From Dioscorea cayenensis subsp. rotundata (taxonomy: Eukaryota; Streptophyta; Magnoliopsida; Dioscoreales; Dioscoreaceae): 64,000 bases of DNA. The notes below the pieces were generated by a model that saw only the letters and a list, made by a program, of their open reading frames with translations, ran no database searches and was not told where the DNA came from. Position 1 is the first letter of the stretch. Every line of letters starts with the position of its first letter. The stretch is from the NCBI RefSeq assembly GCF_009730915.1, contig NC_052488.1, forward strand, positions 21,694,305 to 21,758,304, written 5' to 3'. The position numbers and the translations under genes are program-made. This document shows positions 36,897 to 47,575 of the stretch, piece after piece.

Positions 36897-38563
36897 ATGG
36901 AAGAGAAGAATGAGTGGTTGGAGGAGGAGAACGCGGATAAAGAGAAACGAAGGAGATACGAAAGAGGAGTGGGGATAGGGACAGCGATGACGGTATCGTG
37001 CTCCGCGGATGAGTTGAAAATTAGACTCAGTTCGTTCGTTGTTTGACGCGTGGAACTAAATATTAACAGGTGAAGTAGATGTTAGGTTGGTCTGGCGGGA
37101 GTAGGTTTGAAGATCGAGAAGCTGGGGAGATCTGACCGTTGAAATGGACGGTGAGGATAAAGGGAAGTCGTAGTAGTACTCGGGGGAAGCGAAAGATAAA
37201 AAGGGTGAGGGCGTGGTGGCGTGTACTATGTGTGGTTGTATAATTCCGTATGACCACGTGGAGCTTTCTGATTGGATTCTTTTTTAAGTTTCACTGTTTA
37301 TGCTCAGCCACCAAACCCCCCAAAATCGGATGATAAATATATAATTTCACCCAATCTATTGGCAATGACTGTTGAATCTACCCTTTTAGTTGTTATGGAG
37401 AATTTAAAAATTTCCTTAAAAAAAAAAGAAGAAAATTATAAATCTAAGAATTCAAACCATATGAATACACATGCATTTTGAGTATGTAGTGAATACCTCT
37501 GTGTGAGTAATCAATCACTCAAGTTTTTTTTCTCATCATCTATTTTAAACTCACTTGTATTTTTTTAATTGGACATTCTTCCTAGTTTCGCATCAGAGTT
37601 TTTAAAATTATGAAGAATTTTAAGATAATATTATGTATAAAAAATAAATAATTAAACAACTTCTATAATAAAAACTATTATATATTTTAAGTTTCAAAAA
37701 TTTATAGTCATTTAATGTGCAATTAAAATTTTTTAATTATTATTATTATAAGTGATATAAATAAAAATTTAAATGCAATAAAAAAATAATAATTTATTTC
37801 GTGAATCACTTTAGGAGTAGATTATACATTTACTTTAATAATATATATATAGATGTATAGATTTTTCTTTGTCATTGCTACTCAACCTCTTAATTATATA
37901 GTAAATATAAAATAATAAAAAATAAATATATAGGAAAATTTTGAAGAAATACTTCAATATAAGAGTTAGATAAGTACAATGACGAGAAGAATGAACATGT
38001 GTAGAGACAACAAAGGAGAAGAGCAATTTTGGTATTATATGAATTAAAAAAATTTATTTGATATTTACAGGAGCCAAAAGTTCTTTTCCTCCAAATATAA
38101 ATGTAATTGATGTTGTTTTTTGAGTGTAGAAAAATTTAGATATATAAATTATATATATATATATATATATATTGTAAATTATGTACATTTACCGACATGT
38201 ATGTATTTAATTTAATTTAATCTATGTGACTTAAAGGTCTTCCGTAGACCAAGGATGAAGACCAAATGAATTTTTTGGCCGACAAAAGAGAAGATGGCCC
38301 TGCATGCTTGTTACATTTTTATGACTTTTTCTACAAAATATTAAGTTTATGCATTGAACTTCTTTGAAAGTGTGATCGTGAAGTTATTGATACATGATTG
38401 TGAAGTTATTAATACATTAGGATTCATTTTTAGAACAATTCCAGTAGTACATCATGTGAAAAAACCTTGAATGTTTGACTTTTAGGACTAGCAAATCAAA
38501 TATGGTGCAAAAGTCTTCTCCCACTTAAATCATATGCATTTTGTTAATAATAATTAAACCAAA
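36897..38563. other. EXO70B promoter and AT-rich spacer
   Basis: 36897-37260 is GC-moderate promoter sequence. 37260-38563 is AT-rich, with an (AT)n run at 38147-38172, and no gene. Confidence 0.45.
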
Positions 38564-38572
38564 AAGAAAATA
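38564..38572. repeat. left 9-bp target-site duplication of the MULE
   Basis: AAGAAAATA, identical to 48200-48208. Nine bases is the standard duplication made by Mutator-like transposases. Confidence 0.85.
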
Positions 38573-39199
38573 GTGGAAATTGTTAAAAACCCCTAAATTT
38601 GCCATATTGTCAAAAAAACCCCCATAATTTTTCAATCCCCAAAACCCCCTTCTTTTTACACTCCATGATCTTGCATGAAGTCGTAGTGCAGTCCCATTTC
38701 GATGGTGTAAGAGGAGTTGGGTTAGGTTGAGTCAGGGTGGGGGGTTTCTTAGAGCTACTGACCCATTTGAGCCGTTCATTGTCTTCTCTCAACTCGCGTC
38801 TCCAACCATTTTTGCACATCCTCCTCAGAAAATTCGACTTTTTCCCTCGCCACCGTGTCTCGAAGGAGAAGTCCCGCAAGTATTCGACGATTTCATCGGT
38901 TTGCAATCTAAGGTATTGATTATGGTTTTATGTTAACTATTCTGTTACAAAGAAACATTTTTCGGTTTTGTTGTGTGATTTTGATTTTATTGGAAGACAT
39001 TGAAGCCTGCAGGGGGATTTATCGGCCGGGGTTTTGTTAGTTTGCAGGGAGATTTCTCGGCTAGGGTTTTGTTTTGTTTTACATTTTCGTATGTGTACAC
39101 GATCAAAATAGTTTTTCGATTGTTGTGATTTGTGTAATGTTTATAATGTGCGTTTCCCCTTTCAATTGATATGGTTGCAGTTGTACAAATGAGGTCTCC

Positions 39200-39350
39200 G
39201 TTTAAAGAATGAGCTTTTACCGTTTAAGTTTTGTCGTCTCCGTTTAAATATTGACATCCCTATTTAATAATATAGGTCTCTATTTAACAAGTGATATCAA
39301 TGTTTAAGAATTGAGAGTTTACCGTTTAACAACTTATATTTCCGTTTAAC
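39200..39350 (+). repeat. GTTTAA phased array A
   Basis: Eight cores ([G/A]TTTAA) start at 39200, 39222, 39242, 39262, 39282, 39302, 39324 and 39344, steps of 20-22 bp. The core is often preceded by YCC/ACC and followed by A or C; the rest of each unit is not conserved. It lies directly upstream of the PMD-like gene on the same strand. Confidence 0.85.
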
Positions 39351-39393
39351 AATTTGTGAATACGACTGGCTGAATGTGTTGTTATTGTCGCAG

Positions 39394-40179
39394 GCTTGTG
39401 ATTATAGCGGTCAATCTAGTTAATGGGCGATGCTACTTGACACCGGTAGTGGAGACTGTGGCTGAATTGAAAGTTCACATGATCCCTCGACACTGGGAGA
39501 TCATCCGAAGGACACCGTTTGCAACATTCACTGAGTTGGAAGCTGTATTCCAAGAGCGGGCCCTTCTTGATTCTCTGTTGCAAAGGTACGACAGCCGCAC
39601 CAATAAATTCAGGATCGGGGAAAGCATGCTGACTTTCAGGCTTGAAGATGTGGCCCTTATTCTTGGTTTGTGTTGCGATGGAGATGCAGTCGTGTTTCAG
39701 AATAAGAAAACACACTCAGCTTTCCAAGAGAGATGTTTATCCAAAAAATACGAGAGACACAGAGACTCCATCAGGAGCACTCTTCAGCAACTCGTTGGAC
39801 AGAGGGGAGAAGAAGAAAATTTTGCGAAACTACTGATGGTGTACCTTATGGGTACAATCCTCTTCCCAAATACCTCCTACTCTATTCCTAACTGGATCGT
39901 TGATTATGTCGATGATCTACCTGGCATGGGGCGATACGCATGGGCGCAGGCGACGCACAAGTGGCTTATGGAGGACATTCCACAAGCAACCGCTCGAGTG
40001 CAAGCTAGATGCGAGGGAAGAAGACCAACACAGGGTATATCAAGGGTTGCACGGTCGCGCTTAACATCTGGTTTTACAAGCTGACCGGAACCGGAAAGAA
40101 AGTCTGTTTCTGCAAGATAACAAGCTACGATAGAAACCAGTTTGTCATCTCTCGAAGGAAAAGAGATAATAAATCATGA
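39394..40179 (+). pseudogene. plant mobile domain / DUF1985-like protein of the MULE
   Basis: The frame shows ELKVHMIPRHWEIIRRTPFA, LLDSLLQRYDSRTNKFRIGE, LTFRLEDVALILGLCCDGDA, LLMVYLMGTILFPNTSYS and YAWAQATHKWLMEDIP. This is the PMD-type fold found in Ulp1-carrying MULEs of monocots and also in host MAIL/MAIN proteins. A single base appears to be missing at about 40031-40035, after which YIKGCTVALNIWFYKLTG continues in another frame to the stop at 40179. The first exon boundary is not clear; an acceptor (TCGCAG) at 39388-39393 would give the start used. Role in transposition is unknown. Confidence 0.75.
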
Positions 40180-40186
40180 ACAATGT

Positions 40187-40356
40187 GTTTAACAGTAGAC
40201 GTTAATGTTTAAACATATTATTTACCGTTTAACTTTGTTCATTTACAGTTTAAAAAGTATTCTTTAATGTTTAAAACTCTTGTTCTCTGTTTACGTTTAT
40301 GCTATAATGTTTAAATATATAAGTTCAATGTTTAACTATAGTTTTTATTGTTTAAA
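40187..40356 (+). repeat. GTTTAA phased array B
   Basis: Nine cores start at 40187, 40207, 40227, 40248, 40269, 40289 (GTTTAC), 40309, 40330 and 40350: steps of 20 or 21 without exception. It fills the gap between the PMD-like gene and the next frame. Confidence 0.88.
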
Positions 40357-40409
40357 CTAAATGATTTCGCTAAATTGTTTGGTTTACACATGTTAGTTTC
40401 ATAAGCTGG

Positions 40410-41475
40410 TTCCGGCGAATGTTGATGAAGATATATTTGTTCGGGCCAACTGTCAATTCGATACTATTGCTCCGGAACCACTTGCTCGAAGGCAAGATGA
40501 GAGGGCAACCTCTTCCGTGCGCGCTCGACGCCGGAGAAGCCCTCCCCTACCCCGCCAAATTGCAACACCCCCACCGACGACGACATCAACAGTCCCCCCG
40601 ACCGTGGCAGCGCCCCCAACGGCACTAGGCAAGGATGTCACTGCAACTCTTCTGCAGGCTTGCCAGATATTGATGACCGAGTTCCCTCGGCTTGTCGCTC
40701 GGATTGAGGCATTGAAAGGCCGATCACAATCGACTGCGTCGTCCCTCCGAACAAATGAAGCACCCGGGGCAGACGCGGCGTCGGATTTCGACGACGACGA
40801 CATCATTGGGGAGGTCATTCAAAAAGGCCTCATTCGAAGAGGCTTGCGAAAAAGAGGAAAACAATAATGCATCCGTCTCCACCGCCGGCTGATGATGAAA
40901 CAATAGCAGCACCATCGGCGCCTAATGGTGTTACCGTTGATGACATGGCCGTCACAGTGGAGGAGATCGCAGATGATGTTGCCATTGCCGCGGTTGATAA
41001 GATCAATGACTCTGTCATGAACCCGGTGGAACGGGCAGCTGACAGTGCGACATCAAAGATGTACACAATCCCTGAAGAACAAGAACCAGCTAACATTGTG
41101 TCTCCCATTGATGTTGTTGTCGTGACCACGGTTGAGAAGGTCATTGACTCTATTGTCAACAAAATTATAGTCACGGTGGAACCAACGGCTGATAGTGCCG
41201 CATCGAAGGCAGACACAATCCCACAACAACAAGAAGCATGTAAGGATATGTCTCCGCTTGATGCTTCCGTCGTGCCGCATCGAAGGTAGATGATGCTGGT
41301 GCTAAACACCGACAACCGTCAACAATAGTGCCGCATGATGATCCCAAAACAGCTGTTGACGAGGGTCAAGGGAATGCCGCCGAAATGACGACGAGAGAGA
41401 AGATCAATGCCAATAAAAAATTAGAAGAAGTTCGGAAAGTCTTTATTCCGAAGAAGAGAAAATACGTTGGCTAAT
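40410..41475 (+). pseudogene. acidic, Val/Thr-rich linker gene of the MULE with 50-residue internal repeats
   Basis: 40410-40867 reads through a basic-Pro stretch (RRRRSPPLPRQIATPPPTT), a helical part (TATLLQACQILMTEFPRLVA) and an acidic end (SDFDDDDIIGEVIQKGLIRR). 40867-41289 is Val/Asp/Ser-rich, with a 150-bp (50-codon) tandem repeat: ADSATSKMYTIPEEQE and ADSAASKADTIPQQQE. 41290-41475 ends in a basic KKRKYVG. No domain recognised. In related MULEs the region between PMD and Ulp1 parts is poorly conserved like this. Frames change at least once, so it is broken or unspliced. Confidence 0.5.
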
Positions 41476-41561
41476 CGCGCCTCAACAAGTATGAACAGGA
41501 GTTGATAAGGATCTTCCTCAACTGCCTTATGGACAAGTAAGTTTGAAGTTTTTATGGTATT

Positions 41562-41751
41562 GTTTAAACTATTACTTGTTACCCTTTAAGTTATATATTG
41601 AACGTTTAACTATTCCAGATAGAATTTAAACTATTATATTTTACCATTTAATTTATATAGTAACCATTAAAATATTCGACATAGAATTTAAACGGTTGAT
41701 GTATCAGTTAAATATTTACAATATTGTTTACGTATCTTTGTTACCGTTTAA
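41562..41751 (+). repeat. GTTTAA phased array C
   Basis: Ten cores start at 41562, 41584, 41604, 41624, 41646, 41666, 41686, 41707, 41726 and 41746. Steps are 19-22. It lies where an intron before the Ulp1 domain is expected. Confidence 0.85.
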
Positions 41752-42513
41752 CCGCAACACTGTCGTGTGGAAAAATGATTCTGTCAGCCTCACACGGTCC
41801 AGGTTATTCGATCTGCTTAAGGGGAAGAAGATGGTCGCAGACGATGTGATGGACGCTTTCGTATGTATAATCCAAAATTCGCTGGCGATAGTGCCATATC
41901 GTTATAAGAAGCGTGCCTCCATCACATGACCACTGGCGCTGTTTATGTCAATGCAGGAAGACGCACATGATACCACTATGACTATGATCGGAGATGCCGC
42001 GCGCAACTTGCATGATGTTGAAATTGTCATCCTCCGGATAATTATGAATGACCACTTCCATGTCGTCGTCCTTGACAATGACAAACAAGAATACATGCAT
42101 TATTTTTCATGCCAAAGCAAGGAATATGATAAAGACGCGCTAGACATGGTAAGTGCTTTAATAATTTGTGTTTGAGTAATAGTATTTGGTAAATAACCGG
42201 TATTCTAATATCAACTTGTATACCTCCACAGTGGAACCTATTTGACCTTTGTATCGATATGGAGTTCGGCGAGTCGACGACCGCAAAGTACCCACTTGTT
42301 CATGACATTGAAACCCCACGACAAAAACAAAGAAGTGTCGACTGCGTCGTCTATGTGATGCGGTTTATCGAACAATTACTCGCAGATGAGAAGCTACGGC
42401 TACCGCAGACAGACGTCCCTTATCTGCGATTAAAGTATGTTTCCCGCATACTTAAAGAGGGGAGGGCAGCCGGCATCACTGTCAAAGGGGAGTGTTCGAA
42501 AGCGGGTTCATAG
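41752..42513 (+). pseudogene. Ulp1/C48 SUMO-protease-like domain of the MULE
   Basis: The frame gives WKNDSVSLTRSRLFDLLKGK, then IVILRIIMNDHFHVVVLDND (catalytic His in DHFH), and after an intron (donor GTAAGT at about 42150, acceptor CCACAG at about 42231) PRQKQRSVDCVVYVMRFIEQ (oxyanion Gln and catalytic Cys). The Gly that normally follows the Cys (DCG) is Val. Ulp1-type proteases cleave SUMO; Kaonashi-type MULEs carry such domains. A TGA lies in frame after KKRASIT at about 41927, so the gene is broken unless an intron removes it. Confidence 0.75.
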
Positions 42514-42639
42514 AATACGTTGTCTTAGTTTCAAATGTAAACCAGTTTAAATTCAATTCATTGTTTTCGAAGAACATGACAAATTTTGTCAATGTAAATT
42601 TATATGTATCTATATTTATGTACTTGACTCTTTTTTTAA

Positions 42640-42860
42640 CCTTCCAGTATCATTGTTTAACTTGCACTTTCATTGTTTAATTTTAATTTTAATTGTTTAA
42701 CTATCAATGTCATTGTTTAAATATCCATGTTACAGCTTTAAGAAGAACTAGTCGAGTTGTAAAAAAATAACTATTTAACGTTTAAAATAATAATGTCTCT
42801 GTTTAAATACATGTGTTAACTCGTAAGAATAAGGTTTTTCTCTGTTTAAAAAAATGAAAA
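42640..42860 (+). repeat. GTTTAA phased array D
   Basis: Cores at 42655, 42675, 42695 and 42715 are exactly 20 bp apart, followed by looser copies at 42736, 42781 and 42800 and beyond. It lies downstream of the Ulp1 gene on its sense strand, next to the convergent transposase gene. Confidence 0.8.
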
Positions 42861-43504
42861 AGTTGGCACACAATTAAGTTTGTTTCTTTTTTAAAAAAAT
42901 CACTGCTTTTACAATGGCTAGTCGGTGATGCTTTCATCAGAAGATCTGCGATTGTGACTCAGAGCCGTGGCAGTGCAGCGCAACGTAACTTCATGGACCT
43001 CAAAGGCTTGTGACTCGATCCTCTTTCGCCTAGAATGCCCGTGTTGCCTTCTCGTTACAGGTCATGCGACGCAGCTTCACGATTTCCGTCCATAGGCTTG
43101 TCATCGTCGGATATGGGGAATATAGCTTCCTTATACGCTAGTTTGTAATTGTCGACGGTGAAGTAGCCGCTAATAAATCAATGAACGTTGGTGTCTGTCT
43201 GCATTATTGCAGCGCAAAGCGTGTTTGCATGGGATACCATAAACTTGCCACTTGCGACATGAGCATGTTCTGATGGCAAGATCTACAGAGTAGCTGCACT
43301 AGTCAATCACTTCATAACGATCATCGATATAACAACCAACACGAAGATTTTGGCTATCCTCCACAAGTATCTCCACCTTCGAATGTATGTTCGGGCATAA
43401 GTAGGTCTCCCATTTGTTCGGTTGCTCACGGCGGTTGCATAACATGCGCATTAACTTGAACCTGTACAGCGTACAACACAAATCTCAGACAAGGTTAAGC
43501 GAAG

Positions 43505-43580
43505 ACATTGATATTTAAACATAAACACTCTTTATTAAACAATATTATCATAAATTAAACAATGATATAGATGGTTAAAC
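43505..43580 (-). repeat. GTTTAA phased array E (minus strand)
   Basis: Plus-strand TTAAAC copies end at 43520, 43540, 43560 and 43580, exactly 20 bp apart. The motif is GTTTAA on the transposase sense strand and lies in a probable intron. Confidence 0.85.
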
Positions 43581-44939
43581 GCAGAGAAATATATTTGAAT
43601 ATTTATAAACTATTTTAAAGGATAATACGAATTCTTAAATGAAAATGAACATTCGAATACCTTATGGAGTCGACCATCTTCGTTACCGGCAAATGCCGAG
43701 CTTCTTTAATCCAAACATTGAACGACTCCGCGACATTGGAATACATCTCACCCCAACGTTCACCTCTGAATAGATAATTCGACCAATGTGACATATCCAA
43801 TATATTAATAAACTAGTGATGGGCTTCGGGTGATGTGGCCTGCAGTTCATTCACGGTATCATCGAAATATTTAGCCGTGGATGCCCACGCAATACGAAAG
43901 TATATAGACCAGCACTCCTCTCTCAATGCCTTCCCTAGTCTGACGTTGGCTTTCATGAAATTGACCTCCAAGTGTCGAAGACAGTATGCTTGTGGGGAAG
44001 AAGGGAAGACTCTCGCAATAGCGTTCACAAGGCCCTTGGACCTGTCTGAGACGAATGTAATTATTTTATGATAATCTTCTTCCTCGTATAAAGCATCACT
44101 TAACTTGGATATGAACCAAGTCCAATTGGCATTGGTCTCGTTATCGACAATACCGAAGGCGACGTGGAAGAAACCATTGTTTTCATCTTTGCCTGTAGCA
44201 CCCAGTAGAGTACCCCAATACTTTCCAAGGAGGTGGGTACCATCGACAAACAGCAGCGGCATGCAAGCCTTCTTGAATTCGACAATACACGCTCTGAAAG
44301 AAAAAAATGCACGTTTAAATCGCTCACCGTCTCTTTACACAATCGCAATACTGCCGGGGTTTATCTCAACAACCTTATCCACGTACCAAAGCAAGAAATC
44401 ATAGTTGGAGATGTCGCTGCCGTCGAGCACCACACGGGCATGCTCTTTTCCTAACCAAGCCTGCTTGTATGGAATGTGGACACCATGATCCCGCAACATG
44501 TCCTTCTGATTGTCGATGGCTTTGTACAAGGGTCGGTCTTTGAGTTTCAGAATCACCCGTGCGCTTACCCATTTTTTGGACGCTTTCGGGTGTGAGGTCG
44601 ATCCCACTCCACCACCGCATGTGTGTGACCGATTCATTGTCTTTATTCTGAAAGTATTTTTATTATTTTCTTTTGATGTATGAAGGCGCCATTGACAACC
44701 AATGGCAGCGCATTCCACAGTCACCCGGTGTTTCTCGTTCTTTATGAATTTGAAGTCAAAATTCCGTTTGATTGCAAAATTTCGAATTGCGACCCTGAAA
44801 TGTTCAGTGCCTTCAAAACATTATCCGATATCCAACGACAATACTTCAGAATGATCTGACGAGGAAGGAAGGCATCCCACACCGTCAGGTTCGCCATAGG
44901 GTTGACCGGGAGCGCTCACAGAATCCGAATTTCTGCCAA

Positions 44940-45120
44940 CACTTCAGTTTAAACGAAACCATCCATAAGTTAAACAGAGGCATAATGTGCTTAAATGATA
45001 AAATCATAATTTAAACATTAAGTCAAAGAGTTACACGATGAAGATAAAATTTAATTGCAATCAAAATATATTTAAACAGAGCATGTTAAACTTAAACCGT
45101 AATGAACTTATACAACTAGA
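44940..45120 (-). repeat. GTTTAA phased array F (minus strand)
   Basis: Plus-strand TTAAAC or close variants begin at about 44949, 44970, 44991, 45011, 45031, 45051 and 45072, steps of 20-21. It separates the N-terminal and DNA-binding exons of the transposase. Confidence 0.82.
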
Positions 45121-45679
45121 TAAACATTAAAGAGAATAATCTTACAACGAGAAAAACTCGTTTTCAGTAGGATTCGACAATGCCACATCGTCTTTCTCCA
45201 CAACAAGATCGACTACAGAGCATTTGAAGATCGAGTGAACGTGACACATCCGCTGGAAGTCGACATCATTTTCTATTGGACAAGTCGTTTTATACCCATC
45301 GGGTGTGATAAACTTCACCCTCACACAGGAAACATTGAGACCCCATCGCTCACATATCTCAGCTAACACCGACTCCCAAGAAGTCAGCGCCATGAACATT
45401 AGCACTCTTCCCTCCCCGTTGTATCTAGCAATACTACAAAAACTATCCATAATATAACTACTGAACTCAAATTGAACAAACCAAATGAGAAGACGAAGAA
45501 GAAGAAGAAGTAGATGATGTAAAGAGCCTTCTAAATTGTGTTTCACAAAAAGTACGCAACTATATGCATAAAGTCAGACATGATGTGATTGGGCAGTATT
45601 TTTCCCACCATTTTAAAGGGCAAAAAAGGTATTTTATTACATGGACCCATTTGAAGTGACCAATAAGGGTTAATCCCTA

Positions 45680-46640
45680 GAGACAATCATTACTGGCTCC
45701 TTGGCTCGTAGTTCTTCTTCGTTTTCCACCATTGTCGCTTTCCACCAGTGCGGTTTTCCACCATTGTCTCGAAGTTTTTCTTCGCTGGTAAGGACGATGC
45801 TACAGTGTGAAGTCCTTGCAAGCGACCGGTTGACTGCAAGCGAGAAGCGGCCGGAAGTAAGCAAGTGACGATAGAAGGCAGCTTGTCATCGCTCAAAGGA
45901 AAGTACTCCACTTATCATTATTCTCTCTGTTTAAATATCAATCTTTAATGTTTAACAAATATGATATAGTGTTTAACATATTGGTTCACTATTTAAAATC
46001 ATTTTATATAGTTTAAAAAAATATGTAAACCGTTTAAATATTATCATTTCACTATTTAACAATATATGTTATTGTTTAAATTGAATGTTTTTACTGATAT
46101 TGTGTTCACTGACAGAGCCTCCATGAAGAGAACACTTGAGCAGCTTGCTTGTTCACTATTTAAAATAATTTTTAACTGTCGTTTAAACCAATATGTAAAC
46201 CGTTTAAATATTTTGATTTAACTGTTTTAAAATATATATGTGATTGTTTAAATTCAATGTTTTCCACGACATCGTGTTGAAGATGGATATTTTTCCAAAA
46301 CATTATGTTACAGGCATTCCATCAATCCTCTTGGGTATCTCATGGGTCTCTGTTTAAACGTCAACCTTTTTACGTTTAAACAATTATATATATTCTTTAA
46401 ACTATAGGTTCACTGTTTAAATAATTTGTATATCGTTTAAACATAAACCGTTGTCACTGTTTACACATATTTATTTTTTGTTTAAACACTGTTGTCACTG
46501 TTTAAGTAGTAAGGCGATTTTGTTTAATATTTTGTTTGTTTACAATGCCCTTTTTTTGTTTCTAAAAATGTTTAAATATCAAAAGTTGACACTCAAATAA
46601 CTTTGTTTCATTTATAATATTTAAACATTTACAATGTCTT
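45680..46640 (+). repeat. GTTTAA phased arrays G and H in the region between the two transposase copies
   Basis: Cores at 45929, 45950, 45971, 45991, 46011, 46032, 46054 and 46074 (steps 20-22), then a second run from about 46152 to 46620 with more gaps. The motif is on the plus strand. 45680-45900 has no array and resembles a GC-richer leader; it may be the rest of a second left arm. Confidence 0.75.
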
Positions 46641-46918
46641 CACGGACATCAGAAACTTGCGAGTCTATCCTAGTTCATCTATTAATATTTTGGCTTTCCT
46701 CAACAAGTATCTGTACCTTCGAATGCTCACGGCGGTTGCATAACATGCGCATCAACTTGAACCTATACAATGTAGAACACGAACAGTTAAAAAAGGCAGT
46801 TAAACAGTTAAACGAAGACAATAATATTTGCACACTAAGGAAATTTTTTTAAATGCTGAGAACAATTCTCAAGTGATAAATATCAATTTCGTTTTAAAGT
46901 ATGTGTCATGGTCACCCT

Positions 46919-47092
46919 CTCCGGAGAATCCTCCGCAATCAAGCAATGCGTGAAAACTTTCTTTTCCTGATTAAGTCAAAATACCCCGCTTACTTGCTTG
47001 CCCATCATCCTCCGCATTCAGGCAATTAGGCGGGCTTTCTGACTTGAACAGAAAAAGAAAGTTTAACTTGTTGCGTGATCGATTCTCCAGAA
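46919..47092. repeat. imperfect foldback (inverted repeat) with arms of about 75-80 bp
   Basis: Left arm 46919-47002 and the inverted right arm 47018-47092 share GGAGAATC, CGCAA, AACTTTCTTTT, AAGTCA and CCCGC in the same order, with small gaps. The loop is about 15-25 nt. It lies inside the second mudrA copy. It could be a small foldback element or the seed of a hairpin RNA. Confidence 0.6.
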
Positions 47093-47394
47093 GAGGACGA
47101 TCACGATAAATCCTTCAAACGAATATCCTGGACACATGAAGATGAAACTCATCCGAGAAGAAGCAGAGGAAGAGAAGGAGGGGGTGTTCAGGGGAAGTGG
47201 TCTTCCTTCTCATTTATGGTGTGAAGTCCGTAAGCCGTTTGACGCTTCAGATTCGAGAAAAAAAATGAAAACGCACGAGGGACCGAGCTTTTCTCATTAA
47301 CAAGATAGAATTTAATGCCGTCATTAATTCTTGTGCACGGGATACCATAAATTTGCCATTGGCCACCTGGCAATACTTTAGTTTAAACGGAACA

Positions 47395-47575
47395 GAAAAT
47401 ATTTTAAGCAGAGACATAAAATTTTTAAATGATACATTACAATGTTAAACGGTAATGCAAATAGTTAAATACTGACAAATAAATTAAACGAAGAAGATAA
47501 TTGTTAAATATAAAAATAATGTATTTAAACAGAGACAGACGACGTTAAACGGTAATCAACTTATACAACTAGATA
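47395..47575 (-). repeat. GTTTAA phased array I (minus strand)
   Basis: Plus-strand TTAAAC/TTAAAT copies recur about every 20 bp between the SWIM-like and N-terminal parts of the second transposase copy, in the same relative place as array F. Confidence 0.75.

Larger units (their letters stand above)
43050..45546 (-). pseudogene. mudrA-type MULE transposase
   Basis: Read on the minus strand: an N-terminal PB1-like region at 45546-45142 (WGLNVSCVRVKFITPDGYKT, CPIENDVDFQRMC), the MuDR DNA-binding part at 44760-44335 (CGGGVGSTSHPKASKKWV), the MULE catalytic domain at 44262-43813 (MPLLFVDGTHLLGKYWGTLL, ITFVSDRSKGLVNAI, AYCLRHLEVNF), YSNVAESFNVWIKEARHLP at 43740 and a SWIM zinc finger at 43260-43190 (CSCRKWQVYGIPCKH). 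Catalytic Asp residues in FVDGTH and SDRSKG are present. Stops follow RYEVID and later in the C-terminal part, and frames change, so it is inactive. It is convergent with the Ulp1 gene. Confidence 0.85.

Noticed and set aside
45690-45911. Short minus-strand frames between transposase copies
   Set aside because: They rest on a small internal repeat (TTTCCACCA type) and show no transposase similarity.
39200-47575. Reading the GTTTAA arrays as ordinary microsatellite or minisatellite, or as a CRISPR-like array
   Set aside because: Only a 6-8 bp core is kept and the filler is free, unlike a satellite; unit length and the plant context rule out CRISPR.
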